Below are positions 54,343 through 64,000 of a DNA stretch of 64,000 nucleotides, in pieces. The translations under genes and the position numbers were made by a program. Under the pieces are notes generated by a model. It ran no database searches. It was not told the origin of the DNA and was given only the letters and a program-made list of their open reading frames with translations. Positions within the stretch are counted from its first letter, which is position 1, and each line of letters opens with the position of its first letter. Origin of the DNA: Paraburkholderia haematera (GTDB lineage Bacteria > Pseudomonadota > Gammaproteobacteria > Burkholderiales > Burkholderiaceae); the NCBI RefSeq assembly GCF_905220975.1, contig NZ_CAJNBK010000002.1, positions 310,001 through 374,000 of the forward strand, written 5' to 3'.

Positions 54343-54588
54343 ATGTCGCGTGAACTGAAAACCGAGCAGGAATTGCTGGCACTGGTCGTGAAAGCGCTCG
54401 ACGCCAATCCGGTCACGGCCGGCTGGATTCCGACCGGATTCCACGAGACCGTCGAGGACGAGGCCGGCTGCAACTGGGATATCAGCCATCTGCACCGCGA
54501 CCGTAAGGACGCGGACGTGCGCGAAGTAGCGACCAGCGAGGCGGCCGGGATCATCAATGGTCTGAGAAGCCGCTACAACCTGCGGTAG
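54343..54588 (+). CDS. Small soluble protein, unknown
   Basis: 81 residues from the ATG at 54343 (MSRELKTEQELLALVVKAL), preceded by GATGAGGAAG as ribosome site; the longer frame from 54292 is less likely. Charged, with the segment DANPVTAGWIPTGFHETVEDEAGCNWDISH split by a single Cys. No family recognised. Divergent from the unknown gene upstream of recJ. Codon usage and start context suggest a genuine gene. Confidence 0.65.
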   Translation: MSRELKTEQELLALVVKALDANPVTAGWIPTGFHETVEDEAGCNWDISHLHRDRKDADVREVATSEAAGIINGLRSRYNLR

Positions 54589-54867
54589 GGCGCGGGGGCC
54601 CGTGCGCTATGCCTTTCTCGCGAGTCCGCGGCATTGTATGGCAAACTTCGCGCTTGATTGACGGCAGTGGCGGCCATGACGGGGGCCGGCTTCGGTGGCG
54701 CGGGGGTTTGCCGGCAGCCCCGGAATGTCATACCGGAACCATCCGGGTTGCCGCGACACCAATGATCACGATGCTCAGGCCGCATGACAGGCGCGACAGT
54801 TGCAAGTTGCCGCCGTCATGCGCGGCAAAAGGCCAGCAGCAGACGAAGAACGCAGAAAAGGATTCGC

Positions 54868-56121
54868 TTGAAATTTCCCTACGAATGGCAGATTGGCTGG
54901 CGCTACACCCGCGCCGGCAAACGCACGACCGGTAACGGCTTTATTTCCTTCATCGCGCTCGTGTCGATGTCGGGCATCGCGCTTGGCGTCGCGGCGCTGA
55001 TCGTCGTGTTGTCCGTGATGAACGGTTTCCAGAAAGAGGTGCGCGACCGGATGTTGTCGGTGCTCGCGCACGTCGAAATATTTTCACCGACCGGTTCGAT
55101 GCCCAACTGGCAATTGACCGCCCAGGAAGCGCGCCAGAACAAGGAAGTGATCGGCGCCGCGCCGTATGTCGACGCGCAGGCGCTGCTCACGCGCCAGGGC
55201 GCGGTCAGCGGCGTGGCGCTGCGCGGTGTCGAACCGTCGCTCGAGCCTGAAGTGTCCGATATCGGTAAGGAAATGAAGGGCGGCAAGCTGACCGACCTCG
55301 TGCCGGGCGATTTCGGCATTGTGCTGGGTGCGGACCTCGCGACCAATCTCGGCGTCATGGTCAATGACAAGATCACCCTGGTCGCGCCCGAAGGCACCAT
55401 CACGCCCGCCGGCATGCTGCCGCGGCTGAAACAGTTCACGGTGGTGGGCATCTTCGAGTCGGGGCATTACGAATACGACAGCACGCTCGCACTGATCAAC
55501 ATCAAGGACGCGCAGGCGCTGTTCCGGCTGCCCGCGCCGACCGGCGTGCGGCTGCGCCTGACCGACATGCAGCGGGCGCCGGAGGTCGCGCATCAGCTGG
55601 CGCGCAGCCTCTCCGGCGATTTGTACATCCGCGACTGGACCCAGCAGAACAAGACCTGGTTCTCGGCGGTGCAGATCGAAAAACGCATGATGTTCATCAT
55701 CCTCACGCTGATCATCGCGGTGGCGGCGTTCAATCTGGTGTCGTCGCTCGTCATGACGGTGACCAACAAGCAGGCTGACATCGCGATTCTGCGCACGCTC
55801 GGGGCGCAGCCCGGCTCGATCATGAAGATTTTCGTCGTGCAGGGCGTGACGATCGGCTTTATCGGCACGGCGACGGGCGTCGCGCTTGGCTGCCTGATCG
55901 CGTGGAGCATTCCGTGGCTCGTGCCGATGATCGAGCATCTGCTCGGCGTGCAGTTCCTGCCGCCGTCCGTGTATTTCATCAGCGAATTGCCGTCCGAACT
56001 GATTCCCGCCGACGTGGCGCGGATCGGCGTCATCGCGTTTGCGATGTCGGCGCTGGCGACCCTTTATCCGAGCTGGCGTGGTGCGAAAGTCCGTCCTGCG
56101 GAGGCACTGCGCTATGAATGA
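54868..56121 (+). CDS. lolC: Lipoprotein-releasing ABC transporter permease LolC/E
   Basis: A TTG start at 54868 gives [25 protein letters not shown], 417 residues, the normal length; the AAAGGA site lies 6 nt upstream and no ATG fits. Topology is one N-terminal helix (about 27-50), a large periplasmic domain (about 55-270) and three C-terminal helices with the FtsX-type [20 protein letters not shown] region. It extracts lipoproteins from the inner membrane with LolD for transfer to LolA. It overlaps lolD by 8 bp. A single LolC/E-type permease gene is seen, so it may act as LolF homodimer. Confidence 0.95.
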   Translation: MKFPYEWQIGWRYTRAGKRTTGNGFISFIALVSMSGIALGVAALIVVLSVMNGFQKEVRDRMLSVLAHVEIFSPTGSMPNWQLTAQEARQNKEVIGAAPYVDAQALLTRQGAVSGVALRGVEPSLEPEVSDIGKEMKGGKLTDLVPGDFGIVLGADLATNLGVMVNDKITLVAPEGTITPAGMLPRLKQFTVVGIFESGHYEYDSTLALINIKDAQALFRLPAPTGVRLRLTDMQRAPEVAHQLARSLSGDLYIRDWTQQNKTWFSAVQIEKRMMFIILTLIIAVAAFNLVSSLVMTVTNKQADIAILRTLGAQPGSIMKIFVVQGVTIGFIGTATGVALGCLIAWSIPWLVPMIEHLLGVQFLPPSVYFISELPSELIPADVARIGVIAFAMSALATLYPSWRGAKVRPAEALRYE

Positions 56122-56857
56122 CCGTTCCGTTAGCGTATCCATGGCTTCTGAAGACACCGCGCTGCATCCCTATGTGCTGGAAGCAACCGGCATTTCGAAG
56201 TCATTCGTGCAGGGCGGCCTCAATGTGCAGGTGCTCAACAACGCGCAACTGAACGTGCGGCGCGGCGAAAAGCTGGCGATCGTCGGCGCGTCGGGTTCCG
56301 GCAAGAGCACGCTGTTGCACGTGCTCGGCGGCCTCGACGATCCGAGTGCCGGTCATGTCTCAGTCATGGGCAAGCCTTTTACGAAGCTCTCTGAGCGCGA
56401 ACGTAACGACCTGCGCAATCGCGCGCTCGGTTTCGTGTACCAGTTCCATCATCTGCTTCCGGAATTCACCGCGCTCGACAATGTCGCGATGCCGCTGCGG
56501 ATTCGCCGCATGACGACCGAAGCCGCACGGCGCGAGGCGCTCGCGGTGCTGGAGCGCGTCGGCATGGGGCATCGGGCGAAGCATCGTCCGGGTGAGCTGT
56601 CGGGCGGCGAGCGTCAGCGCGTGGCCATCGCGCGGGCGCTGGTGACCAAGCCCGCCTGCGTACTCGCCGACGAACCCACCGGCAATCTCGACGGCGGCAC
56701 CGCCGACACGGTGTTCAACCTGATGCTCGAACTGTCGCAAACGCTCGACACCAGCTTCGTGATCGTCACGCACGATCCGGAACTGGCCGGACGTTGCGAC
56801 CGGATCATGCGGCTGCGCGACGGCGTCTTGCACGAAGAGCCGCCCGTGCCGGTTTAA
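56114..56857 (+). CDS. lolD: Lipoprotein-releasing ABC transporter ATPase LolD
   Basis: 247 residues from the ATG at 56114, which overlaps the end of lolC. Walker [10 protein letters not shown] (58-66), signature [15 protein letters not shown], Walker [12 protein letters not shown] and the switch His in VTHD are all present. The first 20 residues extend beyond E. coli LolD; ATG 56141 is an alternative. Energises lipoprotein release with the adjacent permease. Confidence 0.95.
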   Translation: MNDRSVSVSMASEDTALHPYVLEATGISKSFVQGGLNVQVLNNAQLNVRRGEKLAIVGASGSGKSTLLHVLGGLDDPSAGHVSVMGKPFTKLSERERNDLRNRALGFVYQFHHLLPEFTALDNVAMPLRIRRMTTEAARREALAVLERVGMGHRAKHRPGELSGGERQRVAIARALVTKPACVLADEPTGNLDGGTADTVFNLMLELSQTLDTSFVIVTHDPELAGRCDRIMRLRDGVLHEEPPVPV

Positions 56858-56926
56858 TCACCGCGCGGACCGTGAGCGATGCTCTGTCATTGCTCTGCGA
56901 TTGCTCTGCCGATAACGAGGCGCGCC

Positions 56927-57715
56927 ATGTGGATCGATACGCACTGTCATCTCGACGCTTCCGAATTCGACGCCGATCGCGATGAAGTCGCCGATGCGGC
57001 GCGTCGAGCCGGGGTAGGGCGTATCGTGATTCCCGCGATCGGCCGCGAGAACTTCACGGCGGTGCGTGAACTCGCGCACCGCATCGACGGTGGCGCGTAT
57101 GCGCTCGGCATCCATCCCCTCTTCACGCCGGGGGCGCAGGAGCGCGATCTCGACCTCCTGCGCATGGAAATCGAGGCAAGTCTGGGCGATCCGCTCTTCG
57201 TCGGTATCGGCGAGATCGGCCTCGATTATTTCGTCGAAGGTCTCGACGATGCGCGCCAGCAGTTTTTCTACAACGGTCAACTGCAACTGGCGCGCGAATT
57301 CGATCTGCCGGTGATTTGCCACGTGCGCAAATCGCAGGATCAGGTGATCAAAGGGCTGCGGCGGCATCAGATCCATCGCGGCATCGCCCACGCTTTCAAC
57401 GGCAGTTTCCAGCAGGCTCAGGCGTATATCGACCAGGGCATGCATCTCGGTTTCGGCGGCAATCTGACCTTTGAGCGGGCGCGGCAAATCCGCCGCCTTG
57501 CCGAGCAATTGCCGTTCGAGGCGCTGGTCGTCGAGACTGATGCGCCGGACATCGCCCCTTCCTGGATGTACAAGCAGCGCAACGCTCCGGAGCAGATTCC
57601 GGGCATTGGCGCGGGTCTCGCACAACTGCGCGGCATGACCGCCGACGAAGCCGCCCTAGGCACAACGGCTAACGCGCTCGCCGCGCTGCCGCGGCTCGCA
57701 CTTTCCTCTGCATAA
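56927..57715 (+). CDS. TatD-family metal-dependent hydrolase
   Basis: Start at MWIDTHCHLD (56927), with a CGAGG site upstream; 262 residues. The HxH motif (His6, His8), GEIGLDYF with metal Glu, the His in VICHVRKSQD and HAFNGS, and ETDAPDIAP with the catalytic Asp are the TatD DNase signatures. It may act as a 3'-5' DNase or RNase. It is downstream of lolCD and precedes comEC. The N-terminal 56880-56912 DNA has three TTGCTCTG-like repeats. Confidence 0.92.
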   Translation: MWIDTHCHLDASEFDADRDEVADAARRAGVGRIVIPAIGRENFTAVRELAHRIDGGAYALGIHPLFTPGAQERDLDLLRMEIEASLGDPLFVGIGEIGLDYFVEGLDDARQQFFYNGQLQLAREFDLPVICHVRKSQDQVIKGLRRHQIHRGIAHAFNGSFQQAQAYIDQGMHLGFGGNLTFERARQIRRLAEQLPFEALVVETDAPDIAPSWMYKQRNAPEQIPGIGAGLAQLRGMTADEAALGTTANALAALPRLALSSA

Positions 57716-57845
57716 TTGAACGCGATGGTTTGAGTGGTTCGCGCCGGGCGGAACACATGCCCGGCGGGCTTGCTGACGCCTGTTCGCTGTGCGTTGCACC
57801 GTCCGGCGATGGCGGGGCGGAACGGGAGGAAGGGGCGGAGGGTGG

Positions 57846-60719
57846 ATGCGGGCATGGTGGTGCGGGTTTGCGTTGGGTGTGATCTGGCTGCAGCGGCAGG
57901 CGGCGTTGCCGGATTGGGGCGGGTGGTGTGGGCTGGTGCTGCTCGGGTGCGCCGCGATTCTTGTAGCGGCGTGGGGAGTGCGGCGCGGTGCTCGATGCGA
58001 GAGGGACGGCGGTTCTCCGGGCGAAAGCGGCGGTGCTTCGGGCGAATGGCGCAGCGGTGCGCGGGATGAGCTGCGCAGTGGCACTTCGGATGCCGTGTGC
58101 GGCGGTGCTTCGATAGTCGCGGACGCGCGTGCGTTAGCTGTAATTTCGCGCATGTGCCGGACCTTGTTTAGCGTACGCGTGCGCTCATACATCGGCTGGG
58201 GCGCGGTGTGGATCGCGGCCTTATGTACGGGTTTTGGCTATGCCGCATGGCGCGCTGAAACCCGGCTCGCGGTGAGCCTGCCGACCGCTTGGGAAGGGCG
58301 CGATATCGACGTCGTCGGCAGCATCAAAGGTCTGCCGTCACGCGACGACAAGGGCGCGCGCTTTCGCTTCGAAGTCGAGTCGGCGGATGCGCCGATCGCC
58401 GCTTTTCCGCGCGTGATTCAACTGTCGTGGATTGCCGAAGATGCGCCGCCGCCGTTGCTCGAACCGGGCGCGCGCTGGCGTCTGACCGTGCGGCTCAAAC
58501 GCCCGCATGGCAATGCGAACTTCGGCGTGCGAGATGCCGAGGCCAGTTTGCTGGCGCGCAATGTGCGCGCTACCGGTTATGTGAGTGCCCAGGCGCACGC
58601 GTCGCGTCTGCCTGGCAACGCGCGTGGCATAAGCGTGACGGTCGATCGCTGGCGTGCGGCGCTGCGTGCGCGCATCGGCACGGTGCTCGCCGATGCACCG
58701 CACCGGGGGATTGTGGTGGCTCTCGCCATCGGCGCGCAGGACGAAGTCAGCGCGGCCGACTGGCTGCTGATGCGTGGCACGGGCACAAGTCATCTGGTTG
58801 CGATTTCGGGCTTGCATATTGGTTTTGTCGCGGGCCTTGCGGCATGGCTCGCCGGTACGGTTTGGCGGCACTCGGGGTTCATCGGTCGAAACTGGCCGCT
58901 GCTGCTGCCCGCGCAGGTCGTCGCGGTGACGGGCGGCGCGCTGTTCGCGGGGCTGCATGCGGCGTTGGCCGGGTTCAACGTGCCAGCCCAGCGCGCGCTA
59001 TGGATGGCGGGTGTGGTGGCGCTCGCGTTTATCGCCGGGCGCAACGTCCCGCGATCGGTGGTGCTGGCGTGGGCGTTGGGGGTAGTGCTGCTGATCGATC
59101 CGTGGGCAGTGGTGTCCGCTGGATTCTGGCTGTCGTTCTGCGCGGTCGCGGCGATTCTGTTCGCAACGTCGGGACGGCCTCGTGTGCAGGACCATGAGCA
59201 GCGCCGCGACGAAGAAGCCGCAGGTGGTGGGGCGCCGGCAAGGCTCTCGCGCCTGTGGTCCGGCCTGCAGCGTCGTGTCCGCGCTTTTGGTGAACGCCTG
59301 CGCAGCGCCGCGCATGTGCAGTTCGCGGTGACCGTCGCGCTGGCCCCGCTTACCGTCTACTGGTTCGCGCAGATTCCGTTGATTGGCCCGCTTGCGAACG
59401 CCTTCGCGATTCCGTGGGTGAGTCTGCTGGTGACGCCGGCGGTATTGGCGGGCGTCGCGTTGCCGGCGCCATTCGATGCCTACGCCTTTCGCGCCGCGCA
59501 CACCTTGCTCGACTTGCTGGCCGCGGGCCTGCAGAGGCTGTCCGGTCCGGCATGGACCCTCTGGCGGCTGCCGCAGCCGGACGCGTGGACGTTCGCCGCG
59601 GCGGCAGTCGGCGTTCTCTGGTGTCTGGCGCCGCGTGGCTGGCCGCTGCGCTGGGCCGCACCGTTCACCTGGTTGCCGCTGCTGATGCCGGCGCCACCCG
59701 GGCCGCCTCATGGCAGTTTCCGTCTAACGGCGCTGGATATCGGGCAAGGCACCTCGGTGCTGGTCGAAACGGCGCATCACACGCTGCTTTTCGACGCCGG
59801 ACCGGGGCCGGAATCGACGCATGCGGGAGAGCGGGTTGTCGTGCCGTTTTTGCAGGCGCGCGGTGTCACGGCGCTCGATACGCTGATCATCAGCCACGCC
59901 GATTCCGACCATTCGGGCGGCGCGCCCGCGGTGCTGGACGCGATCGAGGTGCGTCAAATGGTGGCGGCATTGGCGCCTGCGAATCCGCTGTGGTCGAACG
60001 CCAGGCAACGCGGCGCGCAGACGCTGCCCTGTGCGGCCGGGCAGCGCTGGCAGTGGGACGGCGTCGAATTCACGATGCTCTGGCCGGACGCCGGGCCGCT
60101 GCAAGGCAAGCCGAATGCGCATTGCTGCGTGTTGCGCGTGAGTGCGATTCCTGCTGCGGTGAAGTTGCCCGCCGCGGCGAGCCAGCCTGGCGGAGAGGAC
60201 CCGCTTGCAGCGGAAAGTCCGCCTTCTGCGACAAGCCTGTCGACAGGACAGGTTCACACGGCGCCCATCCGCGTGGCGGCCTTGTTGGCGGCAGACATAG
60301 AAGCGTCGGTCGAACGCATCCTGCTCGCGCGCGATCGCGACGCGTTGCGCGCCCAGGTGCTGGTCGTGCCGCACCATGGCAGCAAGACCTCGTCGACCGA
60401 GCCGTTCCTCGACTCTATCGACCCGCTCATCGCACTATTTCAGGTAGGCTATCGCAACCGATTTCATCATCCGAATGCGGGTGTGTTCGAGCGTTACAAG
60501 GCGCGGCACATCGAGCTTGCACGCAGCGATACGGACGGCGCGGTGCGGGTCGATGTCAATCCGGATGTCGGCCCAGCTCTCAACCCGGGCACCGGGCCCG
60601 CCGGAAGTACCGGAACCAGCGCGGGAGTGGACCCGGGAAGCGCCCCGGGGCTGAATGGTGCCGCGCTGACGCTCGAACGCTATCGCGACTCGCAGCACCG
60701 CTACTGGATGGATCGCTGA
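57846..60719 (+). CDS. comEC: ComEC/Rec2 DNA-uptake channel
   Basis: Start at MRAWWCGFALGVIWLQ (57846) after a GGAGGGTGG stretch; 957 residues. N-terminal hydrophobic helices (about 1-60), a long hydrophilic insert with Gly/Arg-rich stretch near 60-110, an OB-like domain, the multi-helix competence domain (LLMRGTGTSHLVAISGLHIGF to about residue 590), and a C-terminal metallo-beta-lactamase domain with DIGQGTSVLVETAHH, SHADSDHSGG and VPHHGSKTSS. It forms the inner-membrane channel for single-stranded DNA in transformation. The Gly/Pro/Ser-rich tail near 920-945 is a further low-complexity insert. Confidence 0.93.
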   Translation: MRAWWCGFALGVIWLQRQAALPDWGGWCGLVLLGCAAILVAAWGVRRGARCERDGGSPGESGGASGEWRSGARDELRSGTSDAVCGGASIVADARALAVISRMCRTLFSVRVRSYIGWGAVWIAALCTGFGYAAWRAETRLAVSLPTAWEGRDIDVVGSIKGLPSRDDKGARFRFEVESADAPIAAFPRVIQLSWIAEDAPPPLLEPGARWRLTVRLKRPHGNANFGVRDAEASLLARNVRATGYVSAQAHASRLPGNARGISVTVDRWRAALRARIGTVLADAPHRGIVVALAIGAQDEVSAADWLLMRGTGTSHLVAISGLHIGFVAGLAAWLAGTVWRHSGFIGRNWPLLLPAQVVAVTGGALFAGLHAALAGFNVPAQRALWMAGVVALAFIAGRNVPRSVVLAWALGVVLLIDPWAVVSAGFWLSFCAVAAILFATSGRPRVQDHEQRRDEEAAGGGAPARLSRLWSGLQRRVRAFGERLRSAAHVQFAVTVALAPLTVYWFAQIPLIGPLANAFAIPWVSLLVTPAVLAGVALPAPFDAYAFRAAHTLLDLLAAGLQRLSGPAWTLWRLPQPDAWTFAAAAVGVLWCLAPRGWPLRWAAPFTWLPLLMPAPPGPPHGSFRLTALDIGQGTSVLVETAHHTLLFDAGPGPESTHAGERVVVPFLQARGVTALDTLIISHADSDHSGGAPAVLDAIEVRQMVAALAPANPLWSNARQRGAQTLPCAAGQRWQWDGVEFTMLWPDAGPLQGKPNAHCCVLRVSAIPAAVKLPAAASQPGGEDPLAAESPPSATSLSTGQVHTAPIRVAALLAADIEASVERILLARDRDALRAQVLVVPHHGSKTSSTEPFLDSIDPLIALFQVGYRNRFHHPNAGVFERYKARHIELARSDTDGAVRVDVNPDVGPALNPGTGPAGSTGTSAGVDPGSAPGLNGAALTLERYRDSQHRYWMDR

Positions 60720-60826
60720 TGGATCGCCGCCCGCACAGATAGAACAAATGCGCCGCCGGGCTCGGGGCTTGCGCGAAATGTCAGGCCCGAAGCCCGCACG
60801 CGAATACAAAACGGAGAGAGCCGCAG

Positions 60827-61630
60827 TTGAAAAACGTCATCCACTTCTCGCATGCGAACGGGTTCCCGGCGTCGACCTACCGGACGATCTTTGCCGAACT
60901 CGCCGACGACTACGAACTGCGTTCGATCGAGCGCATCGGTCACGACGCGCGTTATCCGGTCACGCAGGACTGGCCGCATCTGGTTGATCAATTGCTCGAC
61001 GACGTGGGCCGGTCGTACGAACAGCCGGTGTGGCTGGTTGGCCATTCGCTCGGCGGCTATCTGTCGCTGATGGCAGCGCTGAAAAAGCCGCAGTGGGTGA
61101 GGGGCGTGGTGATGCTCGATTCGCCCGTGATCGCCGGTTGGCGCAGCAGCATGCTGCGGGTGTCGCAATGGACCGGGCTCGACGAACGGCTCTCGCCGGC
61201 GGCCGCCACCCGCACGCGCCGCACGCAGTGGGCCAGCCGCGACGAGGCGTGGCGGCACTTTCATTCGAAGCCTGCATTCGCGCGTTGGGACGAACGCATG
61301 CTGTCCGATTACATCGATTTCGGCATTCCGCAGAGCGCACCCGACGGCGGCCGCTCGCTCGCTTTCGACCGGCGCACCGAGTATCAGATCTATAAGACCT
61401 TGCCGCATACACTTGGGCCCCGCCTTGCGCGCGGCACACCGGTGCCGGTGGGGTTCATTGCCGGCACGCATTCAAAGGAGGTGCGCCAGGCGGGGCTGGA
61501 CGCCACCCGCCGCGCGACAGGCGGTCATCTGGAATGGATCGAAGGCAGCCATCTGTATCCGATGGAAAAACCGCTCGAAACCGCGCGCGCGGTGCAGCGG
61601 ATGTTGCGCGAACTGGAGCGGCCGGCCTAG
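60827..61630 (+). CDS. Alpha/beta-fold hydrolase
   Basis: 267 residues from a TTG start at 60827, with the GGAGAGAG site 8 nt upstream and no suitable ATG. The oxyanion-loop region HFSHANGFPASTYR (6-19) and the nucleophile elbow GHSLGG (Ser74) are clear; the catalytic His is probably in EGSHLYPMEKP near residue 246. A cap domain lies at about 110-200. Likely an esterase or lipase-like enzyme; substrate unknown. Downstream of comEC, same strand. Confidence 0.9.
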   Translation: MKNVIHFSHANGFPASTYRTIFAELADDYELRSIERIGHDARYPVTQDWPHLVDQLLDDVGRSYEQPVWLVGHSLGGYLSLMAALKKPQWVRGVVMLDSPVIAGWRSSMLRVSQWTGLDERLSPAAATRTRRTQWASRDEAWRHFHSKPAFARWDERMLSDYIDFGIPQSAPDGGRSLAFDRRTEYQIYKTLPHTLGPRLARGTPVPVGFIAGTHSKEVRQAGLDATRRATGGHLEWIEGSHLYPMEKPLETARAVQRMLRELERPA

Positions 61631-61708
61631 GGCCATGCGCGACACGGCGCGCCTGTTCAACGGCACGGCAGCCTGCTTGTAAGAGATGCCGCGAGGGGTT
61701 CCGCGTAA

Positions 61709-64000
<2,292 letters not shown>

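Overview
The window is a contiguous stretch of GC-rich bacterial chromosome from a Burkholderiales beta-proteobacterium, most likely Paraburkholderia or a close relative. This is inferred from gene content and order, not from a database search: a complete iscRSUA-hscBA-fdx-iscX cluster preceded by a low-molecular-weight phosphatase, glnA-ntrB-ntrC in tandem, an aceE-aceF-lpdA operon in which E3 carries its own lipoyl domain, a phasin gene with PhaR-type sites, recJ-prfB-lysS, lolCD-tatD-comEC, and pyrG-kdsA. It reads as core chromosome: no transposase, integrase, phage gene, CRISPR array or obvious foreign island was seen.

Layout. 0.2-4.1 kb: YVTN beta-propeller protein, sterol-desaturase-family protein, EI24 membrane protein and molybdopterin-binding-domain protein, all on +. 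4.4-9.7 kb: rhodanese, then the nitrogen regulon core glnA-ntrB-ntrC behind a sigma-54/NtrC promoter. 9.9-19.5 kb: S9 peptidase, exonuclease III, an unknown small protein, initiator tRNA, amino-acid racemase, cytosine deaminase, oligopeptidase A, FolD. 19.9-25.8 kb, all on -: DUF2950 and DUF3300 envelope proteins, a FixJ-type regulator and a membrane PAS histidine kinase. 26-32.5 kb: pyruvate dehydrogenase operon, divergent from the kinase. 32.9-40.8 kb: phasin, D,D-endopeptidase, IclR regulator divergent from lutAB, a Gly/Tyr/Pro-rich lipoprotein, a small exported protein, LMW phosphatase. 41-47.2 kb: isc operon. 47.3-54.2 kb, on -: glycine-zipper protein, lysS, prfB (programmed frameshift), recJ and a conserved unknown protein. 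54.3-64 kb, on +: small unknown protein, lolC, lolD, tatD, comEC, alpha/beta hydrolase, pyrG and the 5' part of kdsA, cut by the window end.

How the genes work together. NtrB/NtrC should control the sigma-54 promoter in front of glnA. IscR should autoregulate its operon through two sites over its own promoter. The divergent IclR protein probably controls lutAB through a TTGGAA-N6-TTCCAA operator. The phasin promoter is bracketed by two copies of a 14-bp PhaR-like element. The kinase/FixJ pair faces the aceE promoter across a large imperfect dyad, so a regulatory link to pyruvate metabolism is possible but unproven.

I did not find a wholly new multi-gene system. The most interesting items are regulatory (aceE dyad, phasin operators, IclR/lut operator, the long leader of the DUF3300-DUF2950 pair, structures that cut up the isc operon), an extragenic repeat inside the pdh operon, and a lut locus lacking lutC.
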